Source: Penicillus capitatus
Taxonomy: Eukaryota; Chlorophyta
Reading direction: 5' to 3'
Length of the DNA stretch: 64,000 bases
NCBI GenBank assembly: GCA_965649825.1
Contig: OZ287695.1
Span: 434,001 to 498,000, forward strand
A model generated the notes under the pieces. It had not been told where the DNA came from and did not search any database. It saw only the letters and a list, made by a program, of their open reading frames with translations. The position numbers and the translations under genes are program-made. Positions 22,297 through 34,052 of this stretch are shown here, in pieces (positions within the stretch are counted from its first letter, which is position 1; the number at the start of each line of letters is the position of its first letter).

Positions 22297-23023
22297 CATT
22301 GACGCAAATCGTTTGTTATTCTCGCCTTCACAGAGCTCTTCTTCGATCAACGCAACAACATGGCACGCCGTCGCGGTAACGAGTCGCTAAGCAGCGTCAA
22401 CGTCGACAACGCGTGCTCGCGTGTTTAGGAGGTTCGCGTCCATCCGGACGACGAGGTTTCTCGAGCAACGCTTCCAAATCACCTCCACCGACGCCCACTG
22501 CACGTAAGGCCGACCACCGTCAGTCCAATGCCTCCCCCTTAACATACTTTGTGTTCCAGGCGCTCCACCTCCACAGCAGAGCCAGGGAGGAGGTCTCTTC
22601 TCGAGCCTGGCCGGAACCGTGATGACGGGAGCCGCTCTGGGAACCGGAAGCGCATTCGCCCACCGCGCCGTCGACGGCCTCATGGGTGGCCGCGGAGAGG
22701 CTGTCCCTCAGGAGGCCGCTGCCCCTGCGGCGTCCCAGTCCGTCGACGCCTGCCACCACCAGTCCAAGGCCTTCGCCGACTGCGTCTCGGCAAACAACGG
22801 AGACATCGCCGCCTGCCAGTTCTACTTCGACATGCTTCAGCAGTGCAAGATGCAGACGCAGATGTGAATCGAACGCATTCGTTTGTTTACTGTTACAGCA
22901 TCAGCAAGATTAGGGATGTCCATCCTGTAAACGGACGGCAGCCTTTTCCCTGACCTGTCACGTCATCATACTGTTCCCACAAGAAACCCGTTCTCTCGTA
23001 CTCGCGCACCACGTTTTTGACGA
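22297..23023 (+). repeat. Segmental duplication, copy B (likely source)
   Basis: Direct copy of 4810-5545, about 17.5 kb away. It contains the second CHCHD2-like gene and the authentic 3' end of the glucosidase gene on the opposite strand. Confidence 0.85.
22360..22867 (+). CDS. CHCHD2/CHCHD10-like twin CX9C mitochondrial protein (copy B)
   Basis: Exons 22360-22375, 22429-22503 and 22560-22867 encode 132 residues, with the same domain order as copy A: basic Ser/Pro N-terminus, hydrophobic Gly/Ala segment, two CX9C motifs. The three differences from copy A are Ser to Asn in the N-terminal region, Ala to Val in the segment after the hydrophobic stretch, and Val to Asp just before the first Cys. 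Both copies keep both Cys pairs. The gene converges on the glucosidase gene with only about 25 bp between their stop codons. Confidence 0.88.
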
Positions 23024-25580
23024 CATTGCGTCGCAGGGCCTTGTAGATCTGCCGACAATGGGATTTGTAGGGTCCTTCCAATCTCCCGTAGTACTTAAGC
23101 GCCTCCAGTGCAAGGTAGTTCATGTTAATCCATATCGCTCCTCTCCAGTAAGGCGGATCATGCATCGTGTTCCACACCTGATAGAAGGCGCTCGATTTTG
23201 ACAGCGACCGTAAGCCAAACTCCGTCCAGAGCAGTTCCGGATCCTGAATCAACCGTAAGTGCCGCTTCAACAGCGGATCGTCCGGCAACATCAGTTTCAT
23301 AAAGAAGGGAAACAGAGAAACGTATCCAAAATGGGGAATCCACTGCAACGTCGGGGACTTGTCGATGACGCGAACCACCCTCTCCTACAGAACAGAGGTT
23401 CGGACACCGCGAGACGCACGGCCACGAACCTCCTCTCCATGAGGCGTCGACATAAAGAACTTCTCCAGCCGCGCTCCCTCAGCATGGAGTCCATAATCCG
23501 AGAACCATCCCCTCTTCTTGTCGTAGTGCTCTGAGCGGACAGCTTCCACGGCATTGAGTTTTGCCGCCAGCTCTGAGTAGGTCGCCTGCTCCGATGCTGG
23601 CCTTCCCAGTGTGCTGGCAATGGAGGACATGGCCGTCGCTGCCATAGCGATCCAGCATCGAATGTCCAAATGATACTCATCCGGCGTCGGATGCGATGCC
23701 CGAGGATAATCATCCAGACCCGAATCCAACGTCAACGGCACGAGCTTATCCGTCGAGGCCGTCCGCGACGTCCAACGATACGTTCCGTTCTTCAAGCCCC
23801 TATGGTTGCCCACGATCCAATCGAACCATGTGACCAAACGTGGCCACGCCGCCGATAGAAACGCCTGAGCATCGCTGTCGTTCTGGGCGGCGATTTCGGC
23901 GAGGGGAAGGAAGAGTGTGGGCGGATTGCCGATGGCTGGGTCCTGGATAATGAATTCGTCCGGGACTCTGGACCGCGCTTCCATTCCCAGAATCTGCTCT
24001 CTGGCAATCCAGCCGTCCTGTGACATGAGATCGAGCCAATGGGCCAAAATGTCTTTGCACAGCATCGGATCCCATTTCTGTATGAGGATCAGATGAAAAC
24101 CTTCATCCCACAGAAAGCCTCTGGGAAAAAACGAACGACTGGGTACCGAAGTGAAGAGCTCCGTGTCAAAACTCTCCTGCACCGAAGGCGCGTCGCCGTT
24201 CTTTTCCGTGACGCGCACCATCGAAGCGCCGTAGAAGTATCCGATGCCTCCCAAGAGATTGCTCAAGGCATAGAAGAGCGCCGACAGTTCGGCATCGCTG
24301 AAGGTGCGTTTGGTCTTGTTGAGCCAGCGTTGCGCAAAACTGTCGCGGAATTTCTGCCCGCGGTTCTTCAGCAGGACGTCCAGATTGTTGCCCACCAATG
24401 CCTCGTATCGACTCGGCCAGAACTCCCCGTGCAAGAACACGACTTCGAAGCTGAACGGTGGGATACCGGACACCTGAACCGTGGCAAAGTTTGGATGCTC
24501 CGTTGCCGATGACAGCCAAATCGGCGGATCGTGCAACCTGATGCGCAGCTTCTCGTAGTCCTTGTGTTCTTGCTGATGATACTGATACTGCAGACTCTCG
24601 TACAGCGCCTCGTGCACGGCCTTTGTCAGATTATGATAACCGCCGACAGGGAAGCCGCTTTTATAGATCTTCAGCTTTGCCAGATCGGTCGAGTGCAGAC
24701 ACAGGCGCCACGGACCGATGGCAAAGTGCTTTCCTGTCAGGACCTGCTGTCCGTGCGGGCCGATCCGTTCGTCCAGCAGCTTCCATTCGAGCTCTTTGGC
24801 AAGGGCGGGATCGGTGCCCCCTTCATCGGCGAGGTAGAAGAAGAGAGCGACCTCTTTGGGAATGGCGCTGTCGACCGAGATACGGACACTCCAGTCCTCC
24901 GACCTCTTGACCCAGGCCGTGGTGATGTTGACAGCTGCTTTGTTGTCGCGTATGGTCTGAAGACCGTAGTCACGTCCATTGTGCTCGATCCATCCGTACT
25001 GAACATTGTCGTCTTGGTTTGCCGTGTGGCGGATATCGTTGAGATGGTCGAGATGTGAAGCATCGAGCCACATGAGACCGGCCAGAAGAGATGACGGCAG
25101 ACGCATGCGCAGACCGAAGTAGAGACCCGGACGGTAGGTACCCCATAGCATCTCTCTGCGGTAGGTGCTGTCGAAGAGGGGGCAATTCTTGACGAAAGGG
25201 ACGTCAAGAGGCGTCAGACTGGGATGTGACAGGAGTGATGTGTATCTAAAGTACACGGCCAAGGCGAAGGAGACAAGACTGACGACGCATAGCAACAAAC
25301 GCAGACGGCGCATTCCTGCGACACGTCGCCTGGCAAGCGGCAAAGAGGGAGAGGGCCATACCGAGTGTATGGACAGATCGTCTGGCGTGCGGAGCGACGC
25401 GCTCTCGGTGCGGTTCTCGGCTGTCGCGAACATGTCGGCGCAGACGCGGCGGCATATCGTCGAAAGATGGGTCGCATAAGAGCGGTGCGCGTACCGTTCA
25501 GTCCTGCAGCGACCTGCGCGACGGTTCACGCAGAAGGATGGCATCGACGCCTCCTTCGACGCGGACACGACGACGGCCAA
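22893..25580 (-). CDS. Mannosyl-oligosaccharide glucosidase (ER glucosidase I, GH63)
   Basis: Removes the outermost glucose from the N-glycan precursor in the ER. The N-terminal region has a signal anchor (LRLLLCVVSLVSFALAVYF), giving a type II topology. GH63 features follow: MLWGTYRPGLYFGLRMR, SFFPRGFLWDEGFHL, SRVPDEFIIQDPAIGNPPT with an acidic residue, LDSGLDDYPRASHP, HLDIRCWIAM, and, after a 46-nt intron splitting HGEE|ERVVRVI, WIPHFGYVSLFPFF and WRGAIWINMNYLAL. The length from the Met at 25313 or 25433 is close to the usual 800 residues; the frame extends to 25580. A single intron in about 2.7 kb. Its last codons were also copied to 5393-5545. Confidence 0.93.
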
Positions 25581-25736
25581 AAGACAAGACGAATTAAATG
25601 CCCATCCTATGAGAAGGGCAACATCCTCGCGTCTCTGGATGTTGTTTGCACTCTATGACGAGTCGTTGTACATCAAACGGATGAAGTGCGGCCTGGAATG
25701 GTTGTGAACGAGAAGACGTCGTCGTCGTGCGATCGA

Positions 25737-26769
25737 TCATGCCGTGTTCGTCTTGATCCAGTTGCTGACCTCGGCGACATCGACAAACATTCCGGGTTGC
25801 TTGTTGGTGCTGCAATCCCCGACCGCTCCCGAAATGACCCCCACTTGCACATCGCCGCTCTCGCTGTTGCCCAATTTGAGCAACGGACCACCGAGATCTC
25901 CTAAAGGCAGGTGTTGCTGATATCGAGACGACGTCGATCGAGATCGCGTGCCTTCGCAGATGTTGACATTGCTCTTTCCGGCGCAGATGAATCCGGAAGG
26001 CGGGTTCAGATCATCGCACTTGCTTGGCGACACTTTGTAATCTTTGCGTGCTTGCATGATGTCGGATAGAGGTCCCTGAGGACTCGTTCGTCCCCAGCCG
26101 ACAACAGCCACCGTCGTTCCTGCACCGTCCACGCCTCATCCACGACACCGCACACGTCACATCATCACCTTTCGAAGGAGATTCATTCTTATTCGCGATC
26201 TTGACTTTGGTCTGCGAGGCGGCGGATTTTGAGAGTTTGGCGACGGCGATGTCGTGTGGACTGTTGGCGCTTGTGTACTCTGGATGAAGTGTGACTTCTT
26301 GTATGGTCAATTCCTATGCGGCTCATCAAGGTATGGCGACTGTGATGTGACGTGCCTTTTCGAAGTCGCCTTCTCTGTAGTATCCATTAATGTACGCTTT
26401 GGCATTGGGGACGCCGTCCAGACACGAAGCCGCCGTCAGTATGTACTTATCCTTAATGAGTGTCCCCGAGCAGAGATGCGTGTTGAATGTTGGGTGCTTG
26501 ATGGACACCAGGTATTCAAAACGGCAGGATTCGGCTGGGAAGCTTCCCTACGCACATGATGTGACGTCTCTGCCTTTGCAAAGGACCAGACGCGCGTACC
26601 TCGACGGTCACATCTCGTCCATCGTTATCACACTCTGCAGACACACTCGGGACGTAGAGCATCGACCGAGAGCAGAAGACAGCGAACCTTTGGCACAGAC
26701 GTGGCGTTGTGTGCAAAAGAGAAGGAATAGACAGAAAAGAAGACGCCGTGGCGCAGTGGCACTCGGCAT
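25737..26769 (-). CDS. Predicted inactive trypsin-like serine protease homologue
   Basis: A signal peptide (MPSATAPRRLLFCLFLLFC) begins at 26769. The S1 fold follows: LCSGTLIKDKYILTAASC, SPHDIAVAKL, TTVAVVGWGRTSP, GFICAG and GVISGAVGDC, ending VSNWIKTNTA. The catalytic His is replaced (LTAASC instead of LTAAHC) and the nucleophile too (GDLGGPL instead of GDSGGPL). The substrate-pocket Asp is also lost (NICEG). The Asp of the triad is kept. Introns: 26314-26340 (27 nt), 26135-26168 (34 nt) and 25901-25951, which begins with GC rather than GT and sits exactly where the two active paralogues have their GDSG intron. Reading frame and fold are kept, so this looks like a maintained pseudoenzyme (binding, clip or decoy role) and not a decayed gene. 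Exons between the signal peptide and GGSFPAESC are tentative. Confidence 0.75.
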
Positions 26770-27060
26770 GTGCGGCATATCGTCGTCAACGGCACGCACG
26801 ACTGTCTGCTTTACCACAGGCGTTTATCGTCGCGTCAATTCTCACGACGCGCTGCTGAATGCCGAGTAACTCGTATGAAGAAAGATAGCTGAGAAGAATC
26901 GGTTGATAGTGAATTCGCAAATAGTGACGAACGCGACGTGTTCGAATAGTGAATGAAGAACAGAGCCGCGTTGTCTAACCGGCAGTGGACCAGGGTGACA
27001 GGTCTGACGTGACAGGCAGTCTTCGTACTGTGCGTCCCAGTTGCGCCAACTTGCGGCGTG

Positions 27061-28496
27061 ATGTCCAAACCCGATGCCACCGAGGTGCGCTGTCGAGTGG
27101 CGGATCCGGTGTGAGATTGTGTGATAAGGTTAACCCGAAAGATCTGAAAGGCGAATTTCGTCTCCTTCGTCAATTGCGTCTGGCCGAGTTTGACGCCGTC
27201 GTGGCGAAGTTGTGTCAGAAGCGAACGGAAGAAAGACTGGATCGTTTTCGAGAGACGACCGACTTTGAGGAGCTTCTCTTTGAGCAGATAGCCCATGTGG
27301 AGAAACGGGAAGAGCGACTAAAAGCGCAGTATACCTACCTTCAAACGGAACTCGTCGCGGCCAACGAACGCGAACGCAAGGCCATGGTAGGGATGTCTTG
27401 TCCGCGGCGCTCGTCCTGGAGACGGTTTGCAGGAAAAATACAGTTGCGAACGCAACGAGAAGGAGGAGCTGCACAAAGCGATGCTCGAAAACGACGAGGC
27501 GCTGCGTGCCGAGTACAAGACGCAGTAAGAGACGACGTTGTTCGATGCGTATGGCGTGATGCGCCGAGCTAGGCTTGATGAAAAAGAGGCGGCGATGCGG
27601 GCGGCGTTGACGAGAGCCAAAGAAAAGCAGGCGGAACTGAAGAAGCGCTATGAGGAGGCGCAAGAGGTGGTCGCCTTGGCCGATCGGCGTTGATATCTGT
27701 GTGCTTGCGTAGCAAATCCGTCGCGAGAACGAGGATTTGCGCTCCAAGATTGGCGAAGTGACGCTCGCCGCGCGAGAGTGTGATTTTTCTCACTCTTTTT
27801 TGCAAATGATCATGTGACCTTGGCAGAAAAGAGATATCCTCCGTTTCAGAAGCGGAGCCGATTCGGCTGTCCGACACCCACGCCGAGGAAGAGAACGTCG
27901 AAGAGATCGAAGAAGCGGCGAGTGATCCTGACGATGGCGTCTACACTGCGGGTGCGATCGACATTTCTCACTCTTTTGATGCACAAAAGTGTGACAGATG
28001 AGGTGTTCTCACGGAAGGCCGCTTCGCAATGTGGACAGCAGATGCCGCCGCAAGGAGTGCTGACACGTCAGAGGCGACGACAGATGGAGGCGTCGCCCGT
28101 GATGCAGGAAACGCCATCGCCGGCAACGCAGAACCCAGTAAAGCGTTCGCGTAAACCGGCCTATCCCTCACGTCTCTGTGTGGATCCATTGACGGCCATC
28201 AATGCGTGAGTGTTCGGCTGCCGGAGCCGTAGAGAGGACGTGTGTACAGGAGAGTGCTGGAGGCGTGTCGTGGGAGCCAAGATCCAGCGGCTACGACCGT
28301 TCTGCCGTTCGAGATCGTGCTGCCGCCTGTTCTACAGAAGCGCAGCACGAATAAACGCAAACTCGTTTCGCGCTCTGCCACGAGTCACTCCGCCGGAATC
28401 GGTCTGTCCGATGAGGCAGGAGATGAAGATACGAGACCGGCGAAGACGCGCAGTGGCGGCGGTAAAGAGAAACCGTGGCAGGTAACGGTTAAATGA
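27061..28496 (+). CDS. Coiled-coil protein of unknown function
   Basis: Long charged helices dominate: LRLAEFDAVVAKLCQKRTEE, IAHVEKREERLKAQ, ERNEKEELHKAMLENDEALR, AALTRAKEKQAELKKRYEEA. An acidic stretch (EEENVEEIEEAASDPDD) and a basic C-terminus follow. Apparent stops are removed by very short introns: one begins GTAAGAGACG and ends CTAG (48 nt), another is 27689-27712 (24 nt), and a third near 27785-27829 contains TTTCTCACTC and ATCATGTGAC. A 20-nt intron may follow MSKPDATEVRCRVADP at the start. The coiled-coil composition resembles cytoskeletal or axonemal linkers, but I recognise no family. The 3' exons are the least certain. Confidence 0.6.
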
Positions 28497-29461
28497 GCAA
28501 ACGTCACGATCACACGGTCCAGTTATTCAAAACTACGACCAACAACAATCAACACGGTTAGCTCCTCTGAAATCGATGCCTTTGCCTTCGGTTTATTGGA
28601 TTTTGTGGCGTGAACAAGTAAGTAAGAATCGAAAACTTCTTTCGTATGAAACAATGACCAGTTCAGGACGATTGTGTAACGATTGATTTTTTGATGACTT
28701 CAGTTGTGGGACCCCAGGGACTGGCTAAACCAAAATACAAACGTGCCAGATGTACTACGGCCAAAAAATACACAACGGAAGCTAAAAATAGTTTTGCACA
28801 AGGGGTCATAGCAGACATTTAAAATGCCCCCTGTGCGTGCTGTTGCGGGACATTTATTTGTCCGGTAAACATTCAATGGAGACAATACGATAATTCGTGC
28901 GCCGTTTCCAGCGCCCTTAAAGTTCATTGCTGTGGAGCAGGGGGTGAGGGGAGACAAAAAGACATCGACAGTACTTAATAACATTTCTGCAGCAGTCGAC
29001 CAACTGCGCAATCATACTTGGCGCTCAGAAGCGCAATGCAGAGCTGCTCGACGCAGCATCTCTTTCGACGTCGTCTGAATAATACGGAACGCGTTGTTCT
29101 GAACGCACCGGCACATATCTTCGCTGTTCTCTATGCTCTTCCTCTCGCAGCCATCTCTTATCGCCACGCAGCTCACGAGCAAGCACACTGAAACAGCGTC
29201 ATCAGATCAGAGAACGTCAAGAAGGCGTGACCTGTTGATTTCATGCTTCTCGCCGCTGAGATGGCCGAGGCTGTGTCTGTCTGTGGACGGCGCTGACGAC
29301 GCATCGTAATCGGAAGACTCGCGACTGTCTTTCGGATCGTCCCTGGATGACTGTTTCTTCGACTGACCCGTCCGTTTCATCGAGCCTGTCCCTTGACAGA
29401 GGCGTTGGTGTTTCGCATAGCTCTCCTCACTAGCAACCCACCACTCAGTCCATACGCATCG
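28497..29461. other. Intergenic, no gene recognised
   Basis: No conserved coding sequence seen. A 103-codon minus-strand frame (28700-29011) has an ordinary composition and matches nothing I know; with its irregular surroundings it may be mobile-element debris. Confidence 0.35.
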
Positions 29462-31898
29462 TCACGTCCAACGAGATGCGGCGTACTTGAATGAACGGCC
29501 GCACTTGGTGCAGACGAAGAGCGAATGTCTGTCCCAGTACATATAGACGGCGTTGTTAAATTCGAGGACAGCTTCTGGATCGGTCGGCAGCGTTAAGTGT
29601 GGAAATCCTTCGTACTCTGGCGGCGGCGATGGCAGGGAACGCCGTTCCTTCTTCGGCTTCGTCGCCTCTCGATCGATCCAGAGCTTCTGACACCGTGGCA
29701 CGTGCAGAAAGAGGCTTTGACTGCCATACTGACGCCCACACAGATAACAACAGTACTGTGCCGGTCGCATATCGACCACGACGGACGTCTTTGGCTTGCT
29801 CGAAGAAGAGGCGTTCATAGCGATGGCCGCCGGTTGATGATACTTCGACGGTCCAAGAGGGCCACCAGGATTCGCCGCTGTACACACGCGTTGATGCTTT
29901 TCGAACGCTTCCTCACTAAAGACCCCACACACGGATGTCTGGCAACGTGGATTGCCTGGGAGCGAGGATCTCACGTGAATGTCCGACCGCAGTGTGGGCA
30001 CCCCATCAACGATCGTTTCTCGTAGATCTCGAGCATCTTGCTGTTGAAAGCGTCGATGGCTTCGCGTTCCGTCGGCAGTGGATCGTCCAGTTCTGGCGGC
30101 GGCGTTGGTGGAGGACGCCGATCGCGTTTTCGTTGTTTGAGTGCCTCTTGGTCTTCCCATAGCTGACGGCATTGCCTCAGATGAATCCCCAGACTCGCAC
30201 TGCCAAACTGGCGTCCACAGAGGTAACAGGTATACCCTCGAGGCCCGCGCGTTGTCATACTTATGCTCTTATCCAACGAACGCTTGCCGTCTCGGTGCTC
30301 TGTCTTCGCTTCCTTGGACGGTTCGATTTCGGATATGGACCAGCGACGCATGTACTTGCGCGTTGAGCTGGTTGTCTTGGCGGCAAGGGTGGATGTGTTT
30401 TCTTTCTCCTTGAGGGCATGGGTCTCTCTGGATCGATGGGTAATTGGCGGCAGCTCTGCTGACGGCGCAAAGGAATGCGTCGCCGCCGCCACCGTTGCCC
30501 GATTTGACGACTGCACACACAGTATTCGTGAACTTCGAGGCCTGGATGTCGCCATCGGCGCACTTGGGATTTCTTGAGAGTACGGTGGCTGTCATGATGC
30601 GTCGCTGTCACAGACTCTTTGAAAGAATGTACACCGTGGCGGCGTCCGGAAGGATCCGATTTATGCACTTCCGGTTGACGTGACGGGATCTCCTGTACAC
30701 ACGCCTCCTTTATCAACGTCACCGTTCGGACAGACGATCGTCGTCGGGCTGGGATCATATCAACGGTCGGGGAAGGAGCAGCAGGCCGACGTCCATGACG
30801 ATTCTCCTCCTGACAGGAATGATAAGGCTTGTACTTTGGCAGCGGCGGATCCTTGGAATGATCCACCGGCAACGGACGACTTCCGGTAAACGACCTGCTC
30901 CGTTCCGCCCTCTTGACCGCATCGGCATCGCGTTTGACAGGATGCAATGTCTTTGACGATGCCATAGTCGTCGGCTTCTCTCTCTGTGGTAGATCGATGG
31001 TATGGTAGATCGAGAAGCGTCGAGGACTGTCATCCAGCGATTCGGCCCCGTACACCGGAGCCGTCCTCAACGCCTCGGCTCTCTTCAGAAGACGCGCAGG
31101 ATCTTCCATGCTATGAAGAAATGGCGGCTTGGATCCGTCTTGTGATCGTCTCCGCATACGTTGCGGCTTACGGGAGACGACATCTGACGCTTGACGCTGA
31201 AGAACATCATCGACAGAATCACGATGCTCTAACTGACAAATCTTGATGTGTCTAAGATAGGCTCCCGTCCTACACGGTCACACTTTTTGAAAAGACAGGC
31301 AATGAGAGCGTTGCCGCACTTGAACGTTTTCTTGCAGAACTCGCAGCGTCGGTTTATTGCCGCGAGCCATGCGCATCTCATAAGTTTGTTAAACATCTCT
31401 GATGTTTCGAACGTCGTCGGAAGTTCCTGGTCCAATTCGACAGGGCGAACGGGAAGGCGCGCGCGTTCCTTCTTGGGTTTTATTTCTTCGCGCCGGTTCC
31501 ACGCCTTCAAACAATCTGGAACATGATCCAACAACCTACAGCCACACCACAGCATTGACGCCCAGTCCATGTCGGCGCATCTCCTGCCTAGATCTCTGGA
31601 AATGCTGTCCGCATAAATAACAAACAAGTTGCAATTCCGGCTCCTTTATCTCTTTCAATTTCGAACTTGGCCTCCGCGTGAAACACTTCTTAAAACTCTG
31701 ATGCATTGAGGCGACGGCATTGAGGGCAGGCAGCGTCCGATTTGCGGTCACCTTTTTTGCCGGAGTCTCTGGCGGGACGTCGACGTCTTCGTCGGAGGAA
31801 CTCGACGATGCTGTCGACACACGATGACTCTGTATATCTTTACCCAATCTGCCAAACCACAAAAGCCGTGTGTATGGGAGAAGGGTGGGGGCAGACAC
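29462..31898 (-). CDS. C2HC-type zinc-finger protein with three finger units (ZC2HC1/ZNF474-like)
   Basis: Three related units lie in order. Unit 1: LVCYLCGQHFQ, then DHVPDCLKAWNRREEIKPKK, with a distal half CEFCKKTFKCGNAL. Unit 2: YTCYLCGRQFGSASLGIHLR followed by CRQLWEDQE, distal half GCPHCGRTFT. Unit 3: YCCYLCGRQYGSQSLFLHVP and CQKLWIDREATKPKK, distal half VCTKCGRSFKYAA. Each has the CxxC...HxxxC arrangement followed by a Trp and a Pro-rich linker, as in the ZC2HC1 family. A long basic, Pro/Ser-rich linker (about 30560-31157) separates units 1 and 2. Family members are often found in flagellated cells but molecular roles are poorly known. Introns break the frames between CYLCG and the downstream His/Cys. 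The start at 31898 is the first ATG; the region could be two genes. Confidence 0.7.
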
Positions 31899-32156
31899 GT
31901 CAGGTCTGGCCCGCCACTCGGCGTCTTACTTTTTCTCGTTCTGTCTCCATCTTCGAGGCCAAAGAAGCAGACCGACAATAGAGGGAACCATCGTTCAAAT
32001 CCGGGTCACCCTCAACGAACGCGCATAAAACCAAAACTGAGTCGTCGACGAACGGAAGATGGACGGAAATCAAAAGCCAACAAGGACTTGTGAGGAAAGC
32101 GGAAAGGGTTCTGAAAACGGAAGCGGTTGAGGGGGGAAATCGCACCACGCGTGTCG

Positions 32157-33475
32157 ATGGTTTCGAGCGCTAACCATTGGCTCCGCCGGTCGTACACTCT
32201 TTGCGACACCGTTATGGCGTCGACCGATACCGTCCCCGACGAAAATCCGACGCCTGCGCTCGAGTACCTCAACAAAACGACGGTGCTCAAGTGCTACTCG
32301 ACGCAGAACGCCAGCAGCTCGGAGCAAACTGTGCACCTCGTGGGGACAGCACACGTGTCTAAGAAATCGTGCACCGTGGTGCAGAATGTGATACGAGAAG
32401 TGCAGCCCGAAGTCCTGACCTCCTTCCACAAAGGCCATCTCTCAACAGTCTACCGCGTAGGCGATTTTTCTGGAGCTCTGTCGAGCGAGGAGTGAGATTC
32501 TGAAGCCGCCCCCTGCCGATATCGTCCGTCCTCTCCTTTTGTATGACGATGACGGTCGGTGTGTCAGTCGGCGACGAAGGCAGATATGCGAACGGCACTG
32601 GTGGCCTGGCGCAAAGGACAGGCGACGCTGTTCGATGCTCTCTACTCGTGGATGCTATCTCGATTCGGATCCGAAATGGAGGTGCCTGTCACATCATCCA
32701 TCGATCGCCCCGCAGCGGCGTGTCTGCGCAGAGTCTTCCGGGTGAGGAATTCCGTGTGGCCTTCGAAGAATCCAGAAAGATCGGCGCCCAAGTCATGCTC
32801 GGCGATCGACCCGTGCGTCTGCCAGACGAGCGCTCTCAACTGGCGTGTGCCTCTTCTAGATCCACGTGACGGTTAAGCGTATGTGGTCTGGACTGAGTTT
32901 CTGGGAGAAATGCCGTCTCTGTTGGCATCTCGTCGTCGCCGGGATCGATATTCCAGACAAGGACGAAATCTTGAAGCTCTTTAACGAGTGGGAGGTGCGA
33001 AAGGCCATCCGTGTTGTCTGGTTGCTCTCCATCTAGGTCTTCAGGAAACAGATGCCATTACAGAAGTGATCCGCGAGTTCAGCGAAATGTTTCCGTCCAT
33101 CAGCGTCCACCTGATCGACGAACGGAATCTCTATATGGTGCGATCTGGAATGCCATTGGGCGCCGCCTTTAGTGGGATACCGATGGCGGCGGTGTTGTAG
33201 ATCCACATGTTGCGTGAGCTCTCGCACCGAGCCTCCTCCATCGTCGCCGTCGTTGGGGCCGGGCATCTCCCCGGTATCAAAGAAAACTGGGAAAAAGAAA
33301 TCAACATCTCGGAGGTAACCCGTTCTCCAGTTGCCGCGTCTTTCGTCAGAGGTGTCTACAGATCGGTGCCTTGCCTAAGGCGAAGCCATCGAATATCTGG
33401 CATTACTGTCTGTTGGCCTCCGGCTGCGTCGCGCTCGTTTCTGTCGTGTATCTCAGAGTGCGAGCAACACCATAG
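32157..33475 (+). CDS. TraB-domain protein with C-terminal membrane anchor
   Basis: TraB/PrgY-like domain: VHLVGTAHVSKKSCTVVQNV is the conserved GTAHVS start. Later exons give MRTALVAWRKGQATLFDALY, GEEFRVAFEESRKIGAQVML, MWSGLSFWEKCRL and SIVAVVGAGHLPGIKENW, matching the family's GxGH motif. The last exon ends in a hydrophobic helix (WHYCLLASGCVALVSVVYLR) with a short tail, as in TRABD proteins of the mitochondrial outer membrane. The intron at 32682-32715 is 34 nt and contains GTCACATCAT. Start is at 32157 or 32214. The gene is divergent from the zinc-finger gene, with their starts about 260 bp apart. Confidence 0.85.
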
Positions 33476-33632
33476 CACACCCGCCGCCATTCGAACCGCT
33501 CTATCGCCTGTTCCTTACGGCTTGGATTTGTAAGAGAGGAACACGAGAGAATAACCCGTGTGAGGGTCGACTGCATGACGGGCGCTTGACCCTCGTCAAC
33601 GCGTGCGTCGTCGTCGTCGTCCAGTCAACACC

Positions 33633-33989
33633 ATGCTTGATGAGGAGAGACGAAGCGAGGGATGGAACGAAGAGGACTCGGTGGACGATGCCGAAGTCGA
33701 CACCATGATCCGCGAGAGTCTCACACAAGTGATCGGCGACGTGGCGTTTGTCCATGGGAAATGCGACATCTGGGTGGCCAATATCGTCGAAGGATGTCTC
33801 AAACGCCTCGCCGCCTTTCAGAAACCATTCAAATACGTCGTCACGTGTAATCTACAGCAGAAAGCGGGAGCGGGTTTGCACACGGCCTGCTGCACGCGAT
33901 GGTCGGACAAGAGTGACGGGAAGCTCACTGTTCAGTGGGAGAACGCTACTATCTTTGCCCTGGTGACGGTCTACTGGCTCGCTCTGTAA
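33633..33989 (+). CDS. Dynein light chain, Tctex1 type
   Basis: 118 residues from the ATG at 33633. The C-terminal two-thirds matches Tctex1/DYNLT1 closely: VEGCLKRLAAFQKPFKYVVT, QQKAGAGLHTACCTRW, DGKLTVQWENATIFALVTVY. The acidic N-terminus is typical. Tctex1-type chains bind the dynein intermediate chain and cargo in cytoplasmic dynein, intraflagellar transport dynein and some axonemal dyneins. A single exon. Its presence argues against red algae and most land plants, which lack dynein. Confidence 0.9.
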   Translation: MLDEERRSEGWNEEDSVDDAEVDTMIRESLTQVIGDVAFVHGKCDIWVANIVEGCLKRLAAFQKPFKYVVTCNLQQKAGAGLHTACCTRWSDKSDGKLTVQWENATIFALVTVYWLAL

Positions 33990-34052
33990 AAAACGTCGCG
34001 TCACAGTGTCTCCCCTTATAAACGTCCTGTCCTGTCTGACGTGGCCTTAGCG

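Noticed and set aside
22950-22975. Near-match of the intron 10-mer (GATGACGTGACAGG, minus strand)
   Set aside because: It encodes YDDVTG in the glucosidase C-terminus and differs at one base; similarity is coincidental.
26340-26352. GTCACATCAC near an intron of the protease homologue counted as another intron-motif copy
   Set aside because: The conserved frame reads Arg-His-Ile-Thr through it; the intron begins just after, so this copy is coding and not exact.
27510-27560. In-frame TAA in the coiled-coil gene, suggesting stop-codon reassignment
   Set aside because: TAA, TGA and TAG all end genes elsewhere in this window. A 48-nt intron starting GTAAGAGACG and ending CTAG removes the stop and keeps the frame.
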